64,000 nucleotides of DNA from an uncultured Clostridium sp. (GCA_902496665.1 CABVBU010000002.1:62001-126000), one strand, 5' to 3'. Shown: positions 35,256 to 44,365, numbered from the stretch's first letter. The notes: generated by a model not told the origin, from the letters alone. Translations and numbers: made by a program.

Positions 35256-37121
35256 ATGAGAAAATTAGCATTGCCAGAAGAGATACTCTTGAGTATCCAG
35301 CAGCCCGCCCGCTACATCGGCGGTGAGGTGAATATGGTGAAGAAGGATCCGTCCGCTGTGGATGTCCGGTTTGCCATGTGTTTCCCGGACGTGTATGACA
35401 TCGGTATGTCCCATCTGGGAATCCAGATCCTCTACGATATGTTCAATAAGTATGAGGACGTGTATTGTGAGCGCGTATACTCCCCGTGGACAGATCTTGA
35501 TAAGATCATGAGGGAGAAGCATATCCCGTTATTTGCCCTGGAGTCCCAGGACCCGGTGAAGGAATTTGATTTCCTCGGAATCACGCTTCAGTATGAGATG
35601 TGTTACACGAATATCCTGCAGGTGCTGGAGCTTTCCGGCATTCCGCTTCACGCAGAGGATCGTACCTGGGATGATCCGATCGTCATCGGAGGCGGTCCGT
35701 GCTCCTACAACCCGGAGCCGATCGCGGTGTTCTTTGATATGTTTTATATCGGAGAGGGCGAGATCGTTTACCGGAAATTGCTCGATCTCTACAAGGAGTC
35801 TAAGAAGAACGGGGATTCCAGAAGAGAGTTTCTTAGAAAGGCAGCAGGAATCCCTGGAATCTATGTTCCTTCTCTATATGAAGTGGCTTATGAGGATGAC
35901 GGAACGATCAAAAGTTTCCTTCCCACAGAGCCTGGCGTGCCGGAGAAGGTGGAAAAGCAGCTGGTCATGGATATGACAGAATCTGTCTATCCGGAGAAAC
36001 CGCTGGTTCCGTTTATCAAGGCGACCCAGGACCGTGTAGTTCTTGAGATCATGCGCGGCTGTATCCGTGGCTGCCGTTTCTGCCAGGCGGGAATGATCTA
36101 CCGTCCGGTCCGCGAGAAGAATGTAGAGCATTTAAAAGAGCTGGCTTATAAAATGTTAAAGAATACGGGACATGAGGAGATCTCCTTAAGCTCCTTAAGC
36201 TCCAGTGACTACAGAAGCCTCGAGGAGCTCGTGACATTCCTGATCGATACCTTCCACGGCAAAGGCGTCAATGTCTCCCTGCCGTCCCTGCGTATCGACG
36301 CTTTCTCCCTTGATGTTATGAGCAAGGTCCAGGATGTCAAGAAGAGCAGCCTGACCTTCGCTCCGGAGGCGGGTTCCCAGAGACTGAGAAATGTTATCAA
36401 TAAGGGACTGACAGAGGAAGATATCATAAACGGTTCGTCTCTGGCGTTCCAGGGTGGATGGAATCGTGTAAAGCTGTATTTCATGCTGGGTCTTCCGACT
36501 GAGACCGTGGAGGACATGGAGGGAATCGCCCTGCTTTCCGAGAAAATCGCGGAGAAGTACTACGAGATCCCGAAGGATAAGAGAAACGGCAAGGTACAGG
36601 TCGTTGCGAGTACGTCCTTCTTTGTTCCGAAGCCATTTACCCCGTTCCAGTGGGCGCAGATGAGCACAAAAGAGGAGTTCCTCGGAAAAGCCCGCATCGT
36701 AAACCACAAGATGCACGAGATGCTGAACCACAAGAGCTTAAAATATAACTGGCATGAGGCGGACGTTACCGTTCTCGAGGGCGTTCTTGCCCGTGGAGAC
36801 CGGAAGGTCGCTGCTGTCATTGAGGAGGCCTACAGACAGGGCGCGCTCTATGACGCATGGTCTGAGACCTTTAACAATGAGATCTGGATGAATGCCTTTG
36901 AGACATGCGGCGTGGACATCGATTTCTATACGACGAGAGCACGTTCCCTTGATGAGGTATTCCCGTGGGATTTCATCGACACAGGCGTGACGAAGGAATT
37001 CTTAAAGAGAGAGTGGATCAACGCTACAAAAGAGACTGTCACCCCGAACTGCAGAATGCGCTGTTCCGGCTGCGGTGTGAGAAGATTTGGAGGAGGTGTC
37101 TGTTATGAAGATCAGAATTAA
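35256..37121 (+). CDS. TIGR03960 family B12-binding/radical SAM protein
   Basis: The 621-residue protein has an N-terminal B12-binding-like domain (about residues 30-180) and a radical SAM core with CxxxCxxC in MRGCIRGCRFCQAG (about 264-277). It belongs to the family that always accompanies a DUF2344 protein in Firmicutes. The C-terminal CRMRCSGCGVRRFGGGVC segment (about 602-619) is rich in cysteine and could hold a second cluster or zinc. The reaction is unknown. The stop lies 17 bases inside the next gene, the usual arrangement for this pair. Confidence 0.92.
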   Translation: MRKLALPEEILLSIQQPARYIGGEVNMVKKDPSAVDVRFAMCFPDVYDIGMSHLGIQILYDMFNKYEDVYCERVYSPWTDLDKIMREKHIPLFALESQDPVKEFDFLGITLQYEMCYTNILQVLELSGIPLHAEDRTWDDPIVIGGGPCSYNPEPIAVFFDMFYIGEGEIVYRKLLDLYKESKKNGDSRREFLRKAAGIPGIYVPSLYEVAYEDDGTIKSFLPTEPGVPEKVEKQLVMDMTESVYPEKPLVPFIKATQDRVVLEIMRGCIRGCRFCQAGMIYRPVREKNVEHLKELAYKMLKNTGHEEISLSSLSSSDYRSLEELVTFLIDTFHGKGVNVSLPSLRIDAFSLDVMSKVQDVKKSSLTFAPEAGSQRLRNVINKGLTEEDIINGSSLAFQGGWNRVKLYFMLGLPTETVEDMEGIALLSEKIAEKYYEIPKDKRNGKVQVVASTSFFVPKPFTPFQWAQMSTKEEFLGKARIVNHKMHEMLNHKSLKYNWHEADVTVLEGVLARGDRKVAAVIEEAYRQGALYDAWSETFNNEIWMNAFETCGVDIDFYTTRARSLDEVFPWDFIDTGVTKEFLKREWINATKETVTPNCRMRCSGCGVRRFGGGVCYEDQN

Positions 37122-37833
37122 GTTTTCCAAGCAGGGAGCCATGAAGTTCATCGGACATCTCGACACGATGCGCTATTTCCAGAAAGCCATGCGCCGCGCA
37201 GATGTGGATATCCGCTATTCCGAGGGTTTCTCCCCGCACCAGATCATGTCCTTTGCGGCACCGCTCGGCGTGGGCCTCACCGGAAGCGGCGAGTACCTGG
37301 ATATTGAAGTGCTGTCCACGGAGTCTTCCGCGGAGATGGTGAAGCGGCTGAACGACGTGATGGTGGAAGGCGTTGAAGTATTGAGCTACCGGAAACTGCC
37401 GGATGACGCGGAAAACGCCATGTCCATCGTTGCGGCATGTGATTATACCATCGTCCTGAGAGACGATTACGAGAACGGACTTTCCATGACAGCGGAAGAA
37501 TTCTACAACGGAATTCTTGATTTCATCGAAAACGGAAACCTGAATATCGTGAAAAAGACGAAAAAGGGTGAGAAGGAGATGGACTTAAAGCCTCTGATCT
37601 ACGAGGCACACCGCGGGGCGGACGGAAACGGACTCTTCCTGCAGCTTTCTTCCGGAAGTGCTGCGAACGTAAAGCCGGAGCTGGTCCTCGAGGCATACTG
37701 TAAGTCTCTGGGAAAAGAATATCCGCAATTCGCGTTCCGCATCAACCGTGAGGAAGTTTACGCGGACGCGGGAGAACATGACTTTGTGACTCTGGAATCC
37801 TTCGGAGAAGAAATTGGAGAACATGTTGGATAA
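37105..37833 (+). CDS. TIGR03936/DUF2344 radical SAM-associated protein
   Basis: The 242-residue protein starts MKIRIKFSKQGAMKFIGHLD, the typical beginning of this family, and contains RADVDIRYSEGFSPHQIMSF (about residues 31-50). It is the dedicated partner of the upstream radical SAM enzyme, with which it overlaps; some genomes fuse the two. The function is not established. The ATG at 37105 has GGAGGAGG upstream, and an earlier TTG in frame is not needed. Confidence 0.92.
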   Translation: MKIRIKFSKQGAMKFIGHLDTMRYFQKAMRRADVDIRYSEGFSPHQIMSFAAPLGVGLTGSGEYLDIEVLSTESSAEMVKRLNDVMVEGVEVLSYRKLPDDAENAMSIVAACDYTIVLRDDYENGLSMTAEEFYNGILDFIENGNLNIVKKTKKGEKEMDLKPLIYEAHRGADGNGLFLQLSSGSAANVKPELVLEAYCKSLGKEYPQFAFRINREEVYADAGEHDFVTLESFGEEIGEHVG

Positions 37834-39115
37834 ACTGATTATTACGGCACTGCGCGGGAAGACCGCCGCAGTGCTTTTTAAAGATGGACATGCCGCCCAG
37901 ATCGACTTTGAGCCCGAGGCGGCGGAGGAAGAGACCGGCGTGATCTTTGTCGGAAAAGTGAAAAATATTTCAAAGAACATCAACGCAGCTTTTGTGGAGT
38001 ACCGGCCGGGTGTCAACGGGTTTTACAGCCTGAAGGAAAATGCGCGTCCGATCTACGCGGACGGGAAGACGGAACATGGACCGCTGAAATCCGGAGATGA
38101 GATCCTGGTGCAGGTGGAACGGTCTGCGGTGAAGACGAAGGATGCGGTGCTGACCTCAAATCTTACGCTGACAGGGCAGACGGCGGTTCTGAGTGCCGGG
38201 AAAAGTTCTCTCGGAATTTCAGCGAGGATTCGGAATAAGGAATGGCGGGATGCGGTAAAACAGCGCTGGGAGGCGACAGAACACGGAGACTGCGGTCTTG
38301 TCGTCAGGACGAACGGAGAGGCGGCTGGAATCGATAAGGTGTTTGAGGAGTTTGCAGTGCTTTATGAGTGGTATCTGGCAATCTGTAAGGCGGCGGTGAG
38401 CCGGACCTGTTACAGCGTGCTGTATCGGCCGGAGAGTTTTGCGGTTCGTGCGGTACGGGATCTGAAGATCAGTGATGGACTGGAAGTTGTCACGGATCTG
38501 CCGGAAGTTTATAAAGAACTGCAGGATGCGTCAGGGATTACAGACAGCAGGGCGGTGGAGAATTTCGGGACAGCTGCGGATTCTGAGGCGGCAGAAGGCT
38601 CCTCAGCAACAGCGGATTCCACAGCGGTTGACTCTGCGGAGATGGCATGTCCCATGGCAGCAGGAAGGCCATCACTCAGACTTTATACGGATGATTTTCC
38701 ACTCACAGCCCTCTACCATCTGGAGACGATCCTTTCCCAGGCACTCTCAAAGACAGTATGGCTAAAGTCCGGCGGAAATCTCGTGATTGAGCCTACAGAG
38801 GCGCTCACAGTCATTGATGTGAATACGGCTAAGAGCGTTTCAAAGAAGACGTCCGAAGAGACATACCTGAAGACAAATCTGGAAGCGGCGGAGGAGATCG
38901 CTGTCCAGCTCCGCCTCAGGAATCTCTCGGGGATCATTATTGTTGACTTTATTGATATGAAGGAAGAGGAGAGCCGGAAGACACTTCTCGCAGCACTGCG
39001 GCGCGCTGTCGCAGCAGACCCGGTGAAGACCGTACTTGTGGACATGACACCGCTTGGCCTTGTGGAACTCACGAGAAAGAAGATCCGCAGACCGCTGTAT
39101 GAACAGGTGCGGTGA
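37823..39115 (+). CDS. rng: Ribonuclease E/G family protein, short form with low-complexity insert
   Basis: The protein (430 residues from the ATG at 37823) is an endoribonuclease of the E/G family, with an S1-like N-terminal domain and the two catalytic aspartates in TVIDVNTAK and IIIVDFIDMK (about residues 331-339 and 374-383). It differs from the standard in two ways. An Ala/Ser/Glu-rich insert lies at about residues 245-280, and the protein ends soon after TPLGLVELTRKK, so the zinc-link CPxC motif is absent. Start codons TTG at 37814 and 37826 are also possible. It overlaps the DUF2344 gene slightly. Confidence 0.88.
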   Translation: MLDKLIITALRGKTAAVLFKDGHAAQIDFEPEAAEEETGVIFVGKVKNISKNINAAFVEYRPGVNGFYSLKENARPIYADGKTEHGPLKSGDEILVQVERSAVKTKDAVLTSNLTLTGQTAVLSAGKSSLGISARIRNKEWRDAVKQRWEATEHGDCGLVVRTNGEAAGIDKVFEEFAVLYEWYLAICKAAVSRTCYSVLYRPESFAVRAVRDLKISDGLEVVTDLPEVYKELQDASGITDSRAVENFGTAADSEAAEGSSATADSTAVDSAEMACPMAAGRPSLRLYTDDFPLTALYHLETILSQALSKTVWLKSGGNLVIEPTEALTVIDVNTAKSVSKKTSEETYLKTNLEAAEEIAVQLRLRNLSGIIIVDFIDMKEEESRKTLLAALRRAVAADPVKTVLVDMTPLGLVELTRKKIRRPLYEQVR

Positions 39116-39232
39116 GTCAGGGAAAAAAGGACTGCCGGATATGGAAGAGCCGGATAAACAGGTCCGGAGAACGGACGCAGGAAACGTTACCGTTCAGCCA
39201 TAACGAAAAATATCGAAATTGCAAAAAAATGC

Positions 39233-39261
39233 TTGACAATACAAGCACTGTTTGTTATAGT
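39233..39261 (+). promoter_or_regulatory. Promoter of rplU-prp-rpmA
   Basis: A consensus TTGACA (39233-39238) is followed after 17 bases by TATAGT (39256-39261). Confidence 0.9.
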
Positions 39262-39267
39262 TTTATA

Positions 39268-39348
39268 GTGTGCCGCACAGTGAGGTTTTCAAGGATTCCG
39301 TGATGGAAGACACCATAACTGGCGAGTAATGATAATAGGAGGTGCAAT
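39268..39348 (+). ncRNA. Candidate L21 leader RNA upstream of rplU
   Basis: About 80 bases of leader lie between the predicted transcript start (near 39268) and rplU. Firmicutes rplU genes have a conserved L21 autoregulatory leader of about this size in the same place. Identity rests on position and promoter; I have not matched it to the family model. Confidence 0.5.
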
Positions 39349-39657
39349 ATGTACGCGATTATTGCAACTGGCGGTAAGCAGTATAGAGTAGCCGAGGGCG
39401 ACAGCATCAAGATCGAGAGAATCGACGCAGAGGTTGGTTCTGCAGTAACTTTTGATCAGGTTCTTGCTGTTAACAACGGAGAGCTTACAATCGGATGCCC
39501 GACCGTTGAGGGCGCAACAGTATCTGCAACAGTAGAGAAAGTTGGCAAGGGCAAAAAAGTTATCGTTTACAAGTATAAGCGTAAATCTGGCTACCATAAG
39601 AAAAATGGCCACAGACAGCTTTATACTCAGGTTAAGATTGAAAAGATCAATGCTTAA
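39349..39657 (+). CDS. rplU: 50S ribosomal protein bL21
   Basis: The 102-residue protein is bL21 (MYAIIATGGKQYRVAEGDSI at the N-terminus; KRKSGYHKKNGHRQLYTQVK near the C-terminus), a 23S rRNA-binding protein of the large subunit. It has a TAGGAGG site and starts the conserved rplU-prp-rpmA operon. Confidence 0.98.
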   Translation: MYAIIATGGKQYRVAEGDSIKIERIDAEVGSAVTFDQVLAVNNGELTIGCPTVEGATVSATVEKVGKGKKVIVYKYKRKSGYHKKNGHRQLYTQVKIEKINA

Positions 39658-39665
39658 TTAAGATT

Positions 39666-39995
39666 ATGATTCAGGTAAATATCCTGCGTGACAGGGACGA
39701 AGTAGTAAAGGGAATCGATATCAATGGTCATGCTGGCTATGCAGAATACGGACAGGACGTGATTTGTGCTGCTGTTTCTGCACTGGCTCTCAACATGGCA
39801 AACTCCGTTGAAACATTTACGGACGACCACTTCGAAGGAAGTGTGGGGGAAGACGGCGGAAGCTTTTCTTTTTCCTTCCCGGACAAAATAAGTTCTGAGT
39901 CGCAGCTCCTCATGAAATCCCTGATTCTCGGACTCGAAAATATCCGGGATGAATATGGAGCAGAATATATCAAATTTCGATTCAGGGAGGTGTAA
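39666..39995 (+). CDS. prp: Ribosomal-processing cysteine protease Prp
   Basis: Prp cleaves the N-terminal extension of L27 in Firmicutes and is encoded between rplU and rpmA. The 109-residue protein has the catalytic His in GHAGYAEYGQDVICAAVSAL (residues 21-40) and the catalytic Cys in the same stretch (Cys34), both as expected. The ATG lies eight bases after rplU without a strong ribosome site, consistent with coupled translation. The rpmA ribosome site overlaps its stop codon. Confidence 0.95.
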   Translation: MIQVNILRDRDEVVKGIDINGHAGYAEYGQDVICAAVSALALNMANSVETFTDDHFEGSVGEDGGSFSFSFPDKISSESQLLMKSLILGLENIRDEYGAEYIKFRFREV

Positions 39996-39999
39996 CGAT

Positions 40000-40290
40000 A
40001 TGTTTAAGATGAACCTTCAGTTATTTGCTCATAAGAAAGGTGTTGGTTCCACAAAGAACGGACGTGATTCTGAGTCCAAACGCCTTGGAGCTAAGAGAGC
40101 AGACGGACAGTTCGTATTAGCTGGCAACATCCTTTACAGACAGCGCGGAACAAAGATTCACCCGGGTCTCAACGTAGGCATCGGCGGTGATGATACTTTA
40201 TTCGCTAAAGTTGACGGTGTTGTTAAGTTTGAGAGAAAGGGCAGAGACAAGAAACAGGTTTCTGTATATCCTCAGGCAATCAACGAATAA
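40000..40290 (+). CDS. rpmA: 50S ribosomal protein bL27 with Prp-cleavable extension
   Basis: The 96-residue protein is bL27, whose mature N-terminus reaches the peptidyl transferase centre. It starts MFKMNLQLFAHKKGVGSTKN: the N-terminal extension up to Phe9 matches the Firmicutes Prp cleavage motif, with mature protein starting at AHKKG. The ATG at 40000 has a GGGAGGTG site (39985-39992). The adjacent prp gene encodes the processing protease, so substrate and protease are produced together. Confidence 0.97.
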   Translation: MFKMNLQLFAHKKGVGSTKNGRDSESKRLGAKRADGQFVLAGNILYRQRGTKIHPGLNVGIGGDDTLFAKVDGVVKFERKGRDKKQVSVYPQAINE

Positions 40291-40298
40291 TAACGATG

Positions 40299-40330
40299 AG
40301 CTCCATACTGGATGGTATGGAGCTTTTTTA
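40299..40330 (+). terminator. Terminator after rpmA
   Basis: AGCTCCATAC (40299-40308) pairs with GTATGGAGCT (40315-40324), followed by a T run. Confidence 0.92.
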
Positions 40331-40423
40331 AGATTTATGTGTAACAGTGAGACTTTGGATTCATGAAAAGAATAAGAAGCGGCACTGTTATATTTTTTAA
40401 TTTTATTGAGAGGACGGTTTTCC

Positions 40424-41707
40424 ATGTTTACAGACAGTGCAAAAGTATATATCAGATCAGGAAACGGCGGAAACGGACATGTGAGCTTCCGGCGCGAACT
40501 GTATGTTCCGAATGGAGGACCTGACGGCGGTGACGGCGGAAGAGGCGGAGACATCATCTTTGAAGTGGATGATGGACTGAACACGCTTGTGGATTTCCGT
40601 CATGTAAGAAAGTATGCGGCCGAAAATGGCGAAGAGGGCGGAAAACGCCGCTGCCATGGCGCTGACGGAAAGGACCTGATCGTCAGGGTCCCGGAAGGTA
40701 CTGTCGTTAAGGATCTGGAAACCGGTAAGGTGATCACAGACATGTCCGGCGAAAACCGCCGGGAAGTGATCTTAAAGGGCGGTAAAGGTGGTCTTGGAAA
40801 CATGCATTTTGCGACAGCAACCATGCAGGTTCCGAAATATGCCCAGCCGGGACAGCCGGGGCAGGAGCTCTGGGTACAGTTAGAGCTGAAGGTGATCGCG
40901 GATGTGGGACTCGTAGGTTTCCCGAACGTCGGAAAATCCACCCTGTTATCCCGTGTTTCCAACGCAAGACCGAAGATCGCGAACTATCATTTCACGACTT
41001 TGAACCCGCATCTCGGCGTAGTTAATTTAGGTGACGGCAACAGCTTTGTAATGGCGGATATCCCTGGCCTGATTGAGGGTGCGTCTGAGGGAGCCGGCCT
41101 TGGACATGAGTTCCTTCGCCATATCGAGCGCACGAAAGTCCTGCTTCATGTGGTAGACGCAGCTTCCGTTGAGGGACGTGACCCGATCGAGGATGTCCAT
41201 GCGATCATGGACGAGCTTTCCGCTTATAATCCGGAGCTATTAAAGCTGCCGCAGGCTATCGCAGCCAATAAGCTGGATGCGGTTTATGATGAAGGGGCGG
41301 ATCCGCTCGCAGACTTAAAGAAAGAGTTCGAGCCGATGGGAATTCCGGTATTTGGAATTTCTGCTGTCAGCGGCGAGGGCGTAAATGATCTTCTCTACTA
41401 TCTCTATGATGTGATCAGAAAGACAGACCGCACGCCGAAGATCTTTGAGAAAGAATTCGAGATCGAGTATGTGGGTGACCGTTCGCTTCCTTATACTGTT
41501 GAGAAGGATGAAGAGGGCATCTATGTGGTTGAGGGACCGAGAATCGAGAAGATGCTTGGTTACACGAACCTTGATTCTGAGAAGGGCTTTGATTTCTTCC
41601 AGAAATTCTTAAAGCAGTCCGGAATCCTTGCCGATCTTGAAAAGGCGGGAATTCAGGAAGGCGATACGGTCCGCATGTACGGACTCGTATTTGACTACTA
41701 TAAATAA
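40424..41707 (+). CDS. obgE: Obg GTPase
   Basis: Obg is an essential GTPase that binds the 50S subunit and links ribosome assembly with (p)ppGpp, and with sporulation in Bacillus. The 427-residue protein has the glycine-rich Obg domain (SGNGGNGHVSFRREL, about residues 12-26), the G domain with GFPNVGKSTLLSRV (about 165-178), DIPGLIEGA (about 212) and NKLD (about 284). The C-terminal OCT domain (about 350-427) is present. The ATG at 40424 gives the canonical MFTDSAKVYI start. Confidence 0.97.
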   Translation: MFTDSAKVYIRSGNGGNGHVSFRRELYVPNGGPDGGDGGRGGDIIFEVDDGLNTLVDFRHVRKYAAENGEEGGKRRCHGADGKDLIVRVPEGTVVKDLETGKVITDMSGENRREVILKGGKGGLGNMHFATATMQVPKYAQPGQPGQELWVQLELKVIADVGLVGFPNVGKSTLLSRVSNARPKIANYHFTTLNPHLGVVNLGDGNSFVMADIPGLIEGASEGAGLGHEFLRHIERTKVLLHVVDAASVEGRDPIEDVHAIMDELSAYNPELLKLPQAIAANKLDAVYDEGADPLADLKKEFEPMGIPVFGISAVSGEGVNDLLYYLYDVIRKTDRTPKIFEKEFEIEYVGDRSLPYTVEKDEEGIYVVEGPRIEKMLGYTNLDSEKGFDFFQKFLKQSGILADLEKAGIQEGDTVRMYGLVFDYYK

Positions 41708-41781
41708 TGCATCGGATCTCCTCCGGGCTTCCGTATGAATGCCCGGAGACCATGCTTTTCCATATATGAAAAGGAGTTACT

Positions 41782-42075
41782 ATGACCAGCAAACAGCGTT
41801 CCTATTTAAAGGGACTTGCAATGACAATGGATGCCGTTTTACAGATCGGCAAGTCCAGCCTCACACCGGAGATCACCAAATCCGTTGAGGAAGCATTAAA
41901 TGCCAGAGAATTGATTAAGATCCATGTGCTGAAGAACTGCGCGGATGACGGAAAAGACCTTGCGCAGATCCTTGCAGAGCGGACCCATTCTGAGGTTGTA
42001 CAGGTCATCGGAAAGATGATCGTTCTGTATAAGCCGGCGAAGGAAGAAAAGGACAGAAAGATCGTTCTTCCGTAA
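41782..42075 (+). CDS. yhbY: YhbY family RNA-binding protein
   Basis: The 97-residue protein is a single CRM/YhbY domain with the conserved GKSSLTPEITKSVEEALNAR (about residues 23-42) and the GxxG-containing VIGKMIVLY segment (about 75-83). YhbY associates with pre-50S particles. It sits between obgE and nadD, the common order. A stem-loop at 41721-41748 lies in the gap after obgE. Confidence 0.94.
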   Translation: MTSKQRSYLKGLAMTMDAVLQIGKSSLTPEITKSVEEALNARELIKIHVLKNCADDGKDLAQILAERTHSEVVQVIGKMIVLYKPAKEEKDRKIVLP

Positions 42076-42145
42076 ACAGTGTGACGATCGCAGCAATCCG
42101 GAAAAGTTTGACACCCGGATTATACGCGGGCAAAGGGGGGATACG

Positions 42146-42757
42146 ATGAGACGCATCGGTATTCTTGGGGGAACATTTGACCCGGTCCACAACGGTCACC
42201 TGCTTCTTGGGGAACAGGCATACCGGGAGTATGGACTGGATGAGATCTGGTTTATGCCGTCTCATGTTCCGCCGCACAAAAAAGATCATCTTATCACGGA
42301 TGGGGCGGAGCGTATCAAGATGCTGGAGCTTGCCACGGAATCAATTCCGTATTTTACTGTCTCTGATTTCGAGATGGGACGGGAAGGGAACACCTACACG
42401 GCACAGACTCTGGCGCTCTTAAAAGAGACATATCCAGATATGGAGATCTATTTTATCATAGGGGCAGATTCCCTGTACCAGTTGGAATCCTGGTATCATC
42501 CGGAACAGGTGATGGCGCAGGCTGTGCTTCTGGTATCCGGAAGAACCTACGAGGACAGTGGTGTGCCGCTTGAGGATAAGGTTGCTTACTTCAATGAGAA
42601 GTACAACGCGGACATTCGGATCCTTCATAATCCGAAGATTGACGTGGCATCCGCGGATATCCGGAAAAAAGCTGCAGAAGGCAGGGAGCTTTCAAAAGAC
42701 ATGCCGGCGGCCGTAGCGGAGTATATCAGGGAGACAGGCCTGTATCTGGCAAAATAG
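42146..42757 (+). CDS. nadD: Nicotinate-nucleotide adenylyltransferase NadD
   Basis: NadD adenylates nicotinate mononucleotide in NAD synthesis. The 203-residue protein has GILGGTFDPVHNGHLLLGEQ (residues 5-24, with the T/HxGH motif) and the ISSTxxR-like position in VASADIRKKA (about 172-181). The ATG has an AAGGGGGG site. It is followed by yqeK and rsfS, a conserved grouping in Firmicutes. Confidence 0.97.
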   Translation: MRRIGILGGTFDPVHNGHLLLGEQAYREYGLDEIWFMPSHVPPHKKDHLITDGAERIKMLELATESIPYFTVSDFEMGREGNTYTAQTLALLKETYPDMEIYFIIGADSLYQLESWYHPEQVMAQAVLLVSGRTYEDSGVPLEDKVAYFNEKYNADIRILHNPKIDVASADIRKKAAEGRELSKDMPAAVAEYIRETGLYLAK

Positions 42758-42835
42758 TCTGCCGGACATTCCGGTATCAGGACGGCGCCTCGGATGCGGG
42801 AAAAGAACATGCGGAAATCAGAAAGAAGATTTATT

Positions 42836-43564
42836 ATGGATAGTCGTGTACCTGAAATCAGAAAACATTTAAAGAAAAAACTCGATGCGTACCGCTATGA
42901 GCATACGCTTGGTGTGGAGTTTACCTGCCAGGCACTTGCGATGCGATATGGGTACGATCTTGATAAAGCCGATCTTGCGGGACTCCTGCATGACTCGGCA
43001 AAGCGTTTTGAGGATCCGGTCATGCTCCAAAAATGTCTGGACCGCAATATTCCGGTGACTGCTGAGGAGGAGAGGGACCCGTCCCTGCTTCACGCAAAAC
43101 TCGGGGCATGGATGGCGGAACATAAATACGGGGTGGATGATCCGGAGATCTTAAGCGCGATCACCTGCCATACGACGGGAAAGCCGGGCATGAGCCTGCT
43201 CGACAAGATCCTCTATGTGGCAGATTACATTGAACCGAGACGATCCAAGGCGGCCAACCTTACGGCTATGCGGAAGCTTGCGTTCATCGATCTTGACGAG
43301 GCGTGCCTCGAGATCATGGAGAGCATTCTCGTATATTTAAAAAGTACGGGGTGCCAGATCGATCCGATGACAGAGGCGGCGTGTGAGGATATGCGCCGTG
43401 CCGTTTCGGAAAGGAAGAAAGAGACAGCCGGAGAGGCATCAGCCGTGACCGGAATAACCCATCAGGACAAGGAGGAACAATCAGTTGAATCAGTCAAAAG
43501 AAATGGTAAAACTTGCAGTCGAGGCTTTGGAAGAGAAAAAAGGCGAAGACGTAAAAATTATTGA
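42836..43564 (+). CDS. yqeK: YqeK family HD-domain hydrolase
   Basis: YqeK enzymes are HD-domain proteins now known as diadenosine tetraphosphatases. The sequence has the HD motif in LLHDSAKRF (about residues 49-57), the upstream His of RYEHTLGVE (about 20-28), an ITCHTTGKPGM stretch (about 109-119) and KILYVADYIEPRR (about 125-137). The start is taken at 42836; two in-frame ATGs upstream are possible. A C-terminal extension of roughly 45 residues, ending in a very basic RRRRKNY, is encoded partly in the region overlapping rsfS. Confidence 0.93.
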   Translation: MDSRVPEIRKHLKKKLDAYRYEHTLGVEFTCQALAMRYGYDLDKADLAGLLHDSAKRFEDPVMLQKCLDRNIPVTAEEERDPSLLHAKLGAWMAEHKYGVDDPEILSAITCHTTGKPGMSLLDKILYVADYIEPRRSKAANLTAMRKLAFIDLDEACLEIMESILVYLKSTGCQIDPMTEAACEDMRRAVSERKKETAGEASAVTGITHQDKEEQSVESVKRNGKTCSRGFGREKRRRRKNY

Positions 43565-43838
43565 CATTGAGGGCGTTTCCGTGATCGCGGATTATTTCGT
43601 TCTCGCAAGCGCTTCCAATGCAAACCAGACACAGGCTTTAGTTGATAATGTAGAAGAAAAGCTTTTTAAAGCCGGTTATGAGTGTCATCAGAAAGAGGGA
43701 AGCATGAGCTCCACGTGGGTCCTCATGGATTACGGCGATGTGATCGTACACGTATTCTCCAAGGAAGACCGTCTTTTCTATGATTTAGAGAGGATCTGGA
43801 GAGACGGAAAGATTGTGGAGTCTGTGGACGAGCTGTAA
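43485..43838 (+). CDS. rsfS: Ribosomal silencing factor RsfS
   Basis: RsfS binds uL14 and blocks joining of ribosomal subunits when nutrients are scarce. The 117-residue protein has KLAVEALEEKKGEDVKIIDI (about residues 9-28), SVIADYFVLASASNANQTQAL (about 31-50) and WVLMDYGDVIVHVF (about 74-87). Translation appears to start at a TTG (43485) with AAGGAGG (43469-43475) upstream. It overlaps yqeK by 80 bases in another frame. A strong terminator follows. Confidence 0.95.
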   Translation: MNQSKEMVKLAVEALEEKKGEDVKIIDIEGVSVIADYFVLASASNANQTQALVDNVEEKLFKAGYECHQKEGSMSSTWVLMDYGDVIVHVFSKEDRLFYDLERIWRDGKIVESVDEL

Positions 43839-43871
43839 AAAATTTTGTAAATAAGAGTGTTAAAAATGAAG

Positions 43872-43929
43872 AACGTGTTTTCCGCCATACCTTAAATAAG
43901 AGGTATGAAACCGGAAAGCACGTTTTTTT
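43872..43929 (+). terminator. Terminator after rsfS
   Basis: A long imperfect stem (about 43873-43894 with 43902-43924) is followed by seven T residues. It ends the obgE-rsfS gene group. Confidence 0.9.
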
Positions 43930-44092
43930 AGTGGGTTACGATTGGTTGATGCAAAGGTTCGGATCACCCCGTAAAATCTGCGGGAGATCACGATGCCAAG
44001 GTGCGATTTCCAGGTTTGGCGGCTGCAAAGCAATTGCTTAAACAGCAATTTCCTTGCGGACTTGTCTTTCTGTTACCTACGAAAAATCTGGT

Positions 44093-44365
44093 ATGGAAGA
44101 TATCACATTTTTCGAAGAAATCACTATGGACAGTGAGAGCAGCCAGTCCGAGATAAAGGTATGTGAAGATGGCTCAGAACTTCGCTTCTATAAGACTGTC
44201 AATAAATTTGTACCTGAGAATTATGAGCTCACCGATGAGAATAAAAAAGCCCAGAAAGAAGGATATTTTAATCTGGTCTACGGAAGCGACGAAATCGAAG
44301 TTATGATTTCCTATATGGTAGAATGGAATATGGGATTATTGCTGATAGATAAGAGTAAGGGCTGA
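44093..44365 (+). CDS. Small acidic protein of unknown function
   Basis: This ORF of 90 codons (102 from a TTG at 44054) encodes an acidic protein with no recognisable family. I see no convincing ribosome site before either start. The region upstream (43930-44090) has no gene but contains a perfect 7-bp hairpin at 44032-44050. It may be the remnant of a larger gene or a genuine small protein. Confidence is low. Confidence 0.4.
   Translation: MEDITFFEEITMDSESSQSEIKVCEDGSELRFYKTVNKFVPENYELTDENKKAQKEGYFNLVYGSDEIEVMISYMVEWNMGLLLIDKSKG

Noticed and set aside
44054..44092. TTG-started N-terminal extension of the small acidic protein
   Set aside because: No ribosome site; the extension has no sign of being coding.
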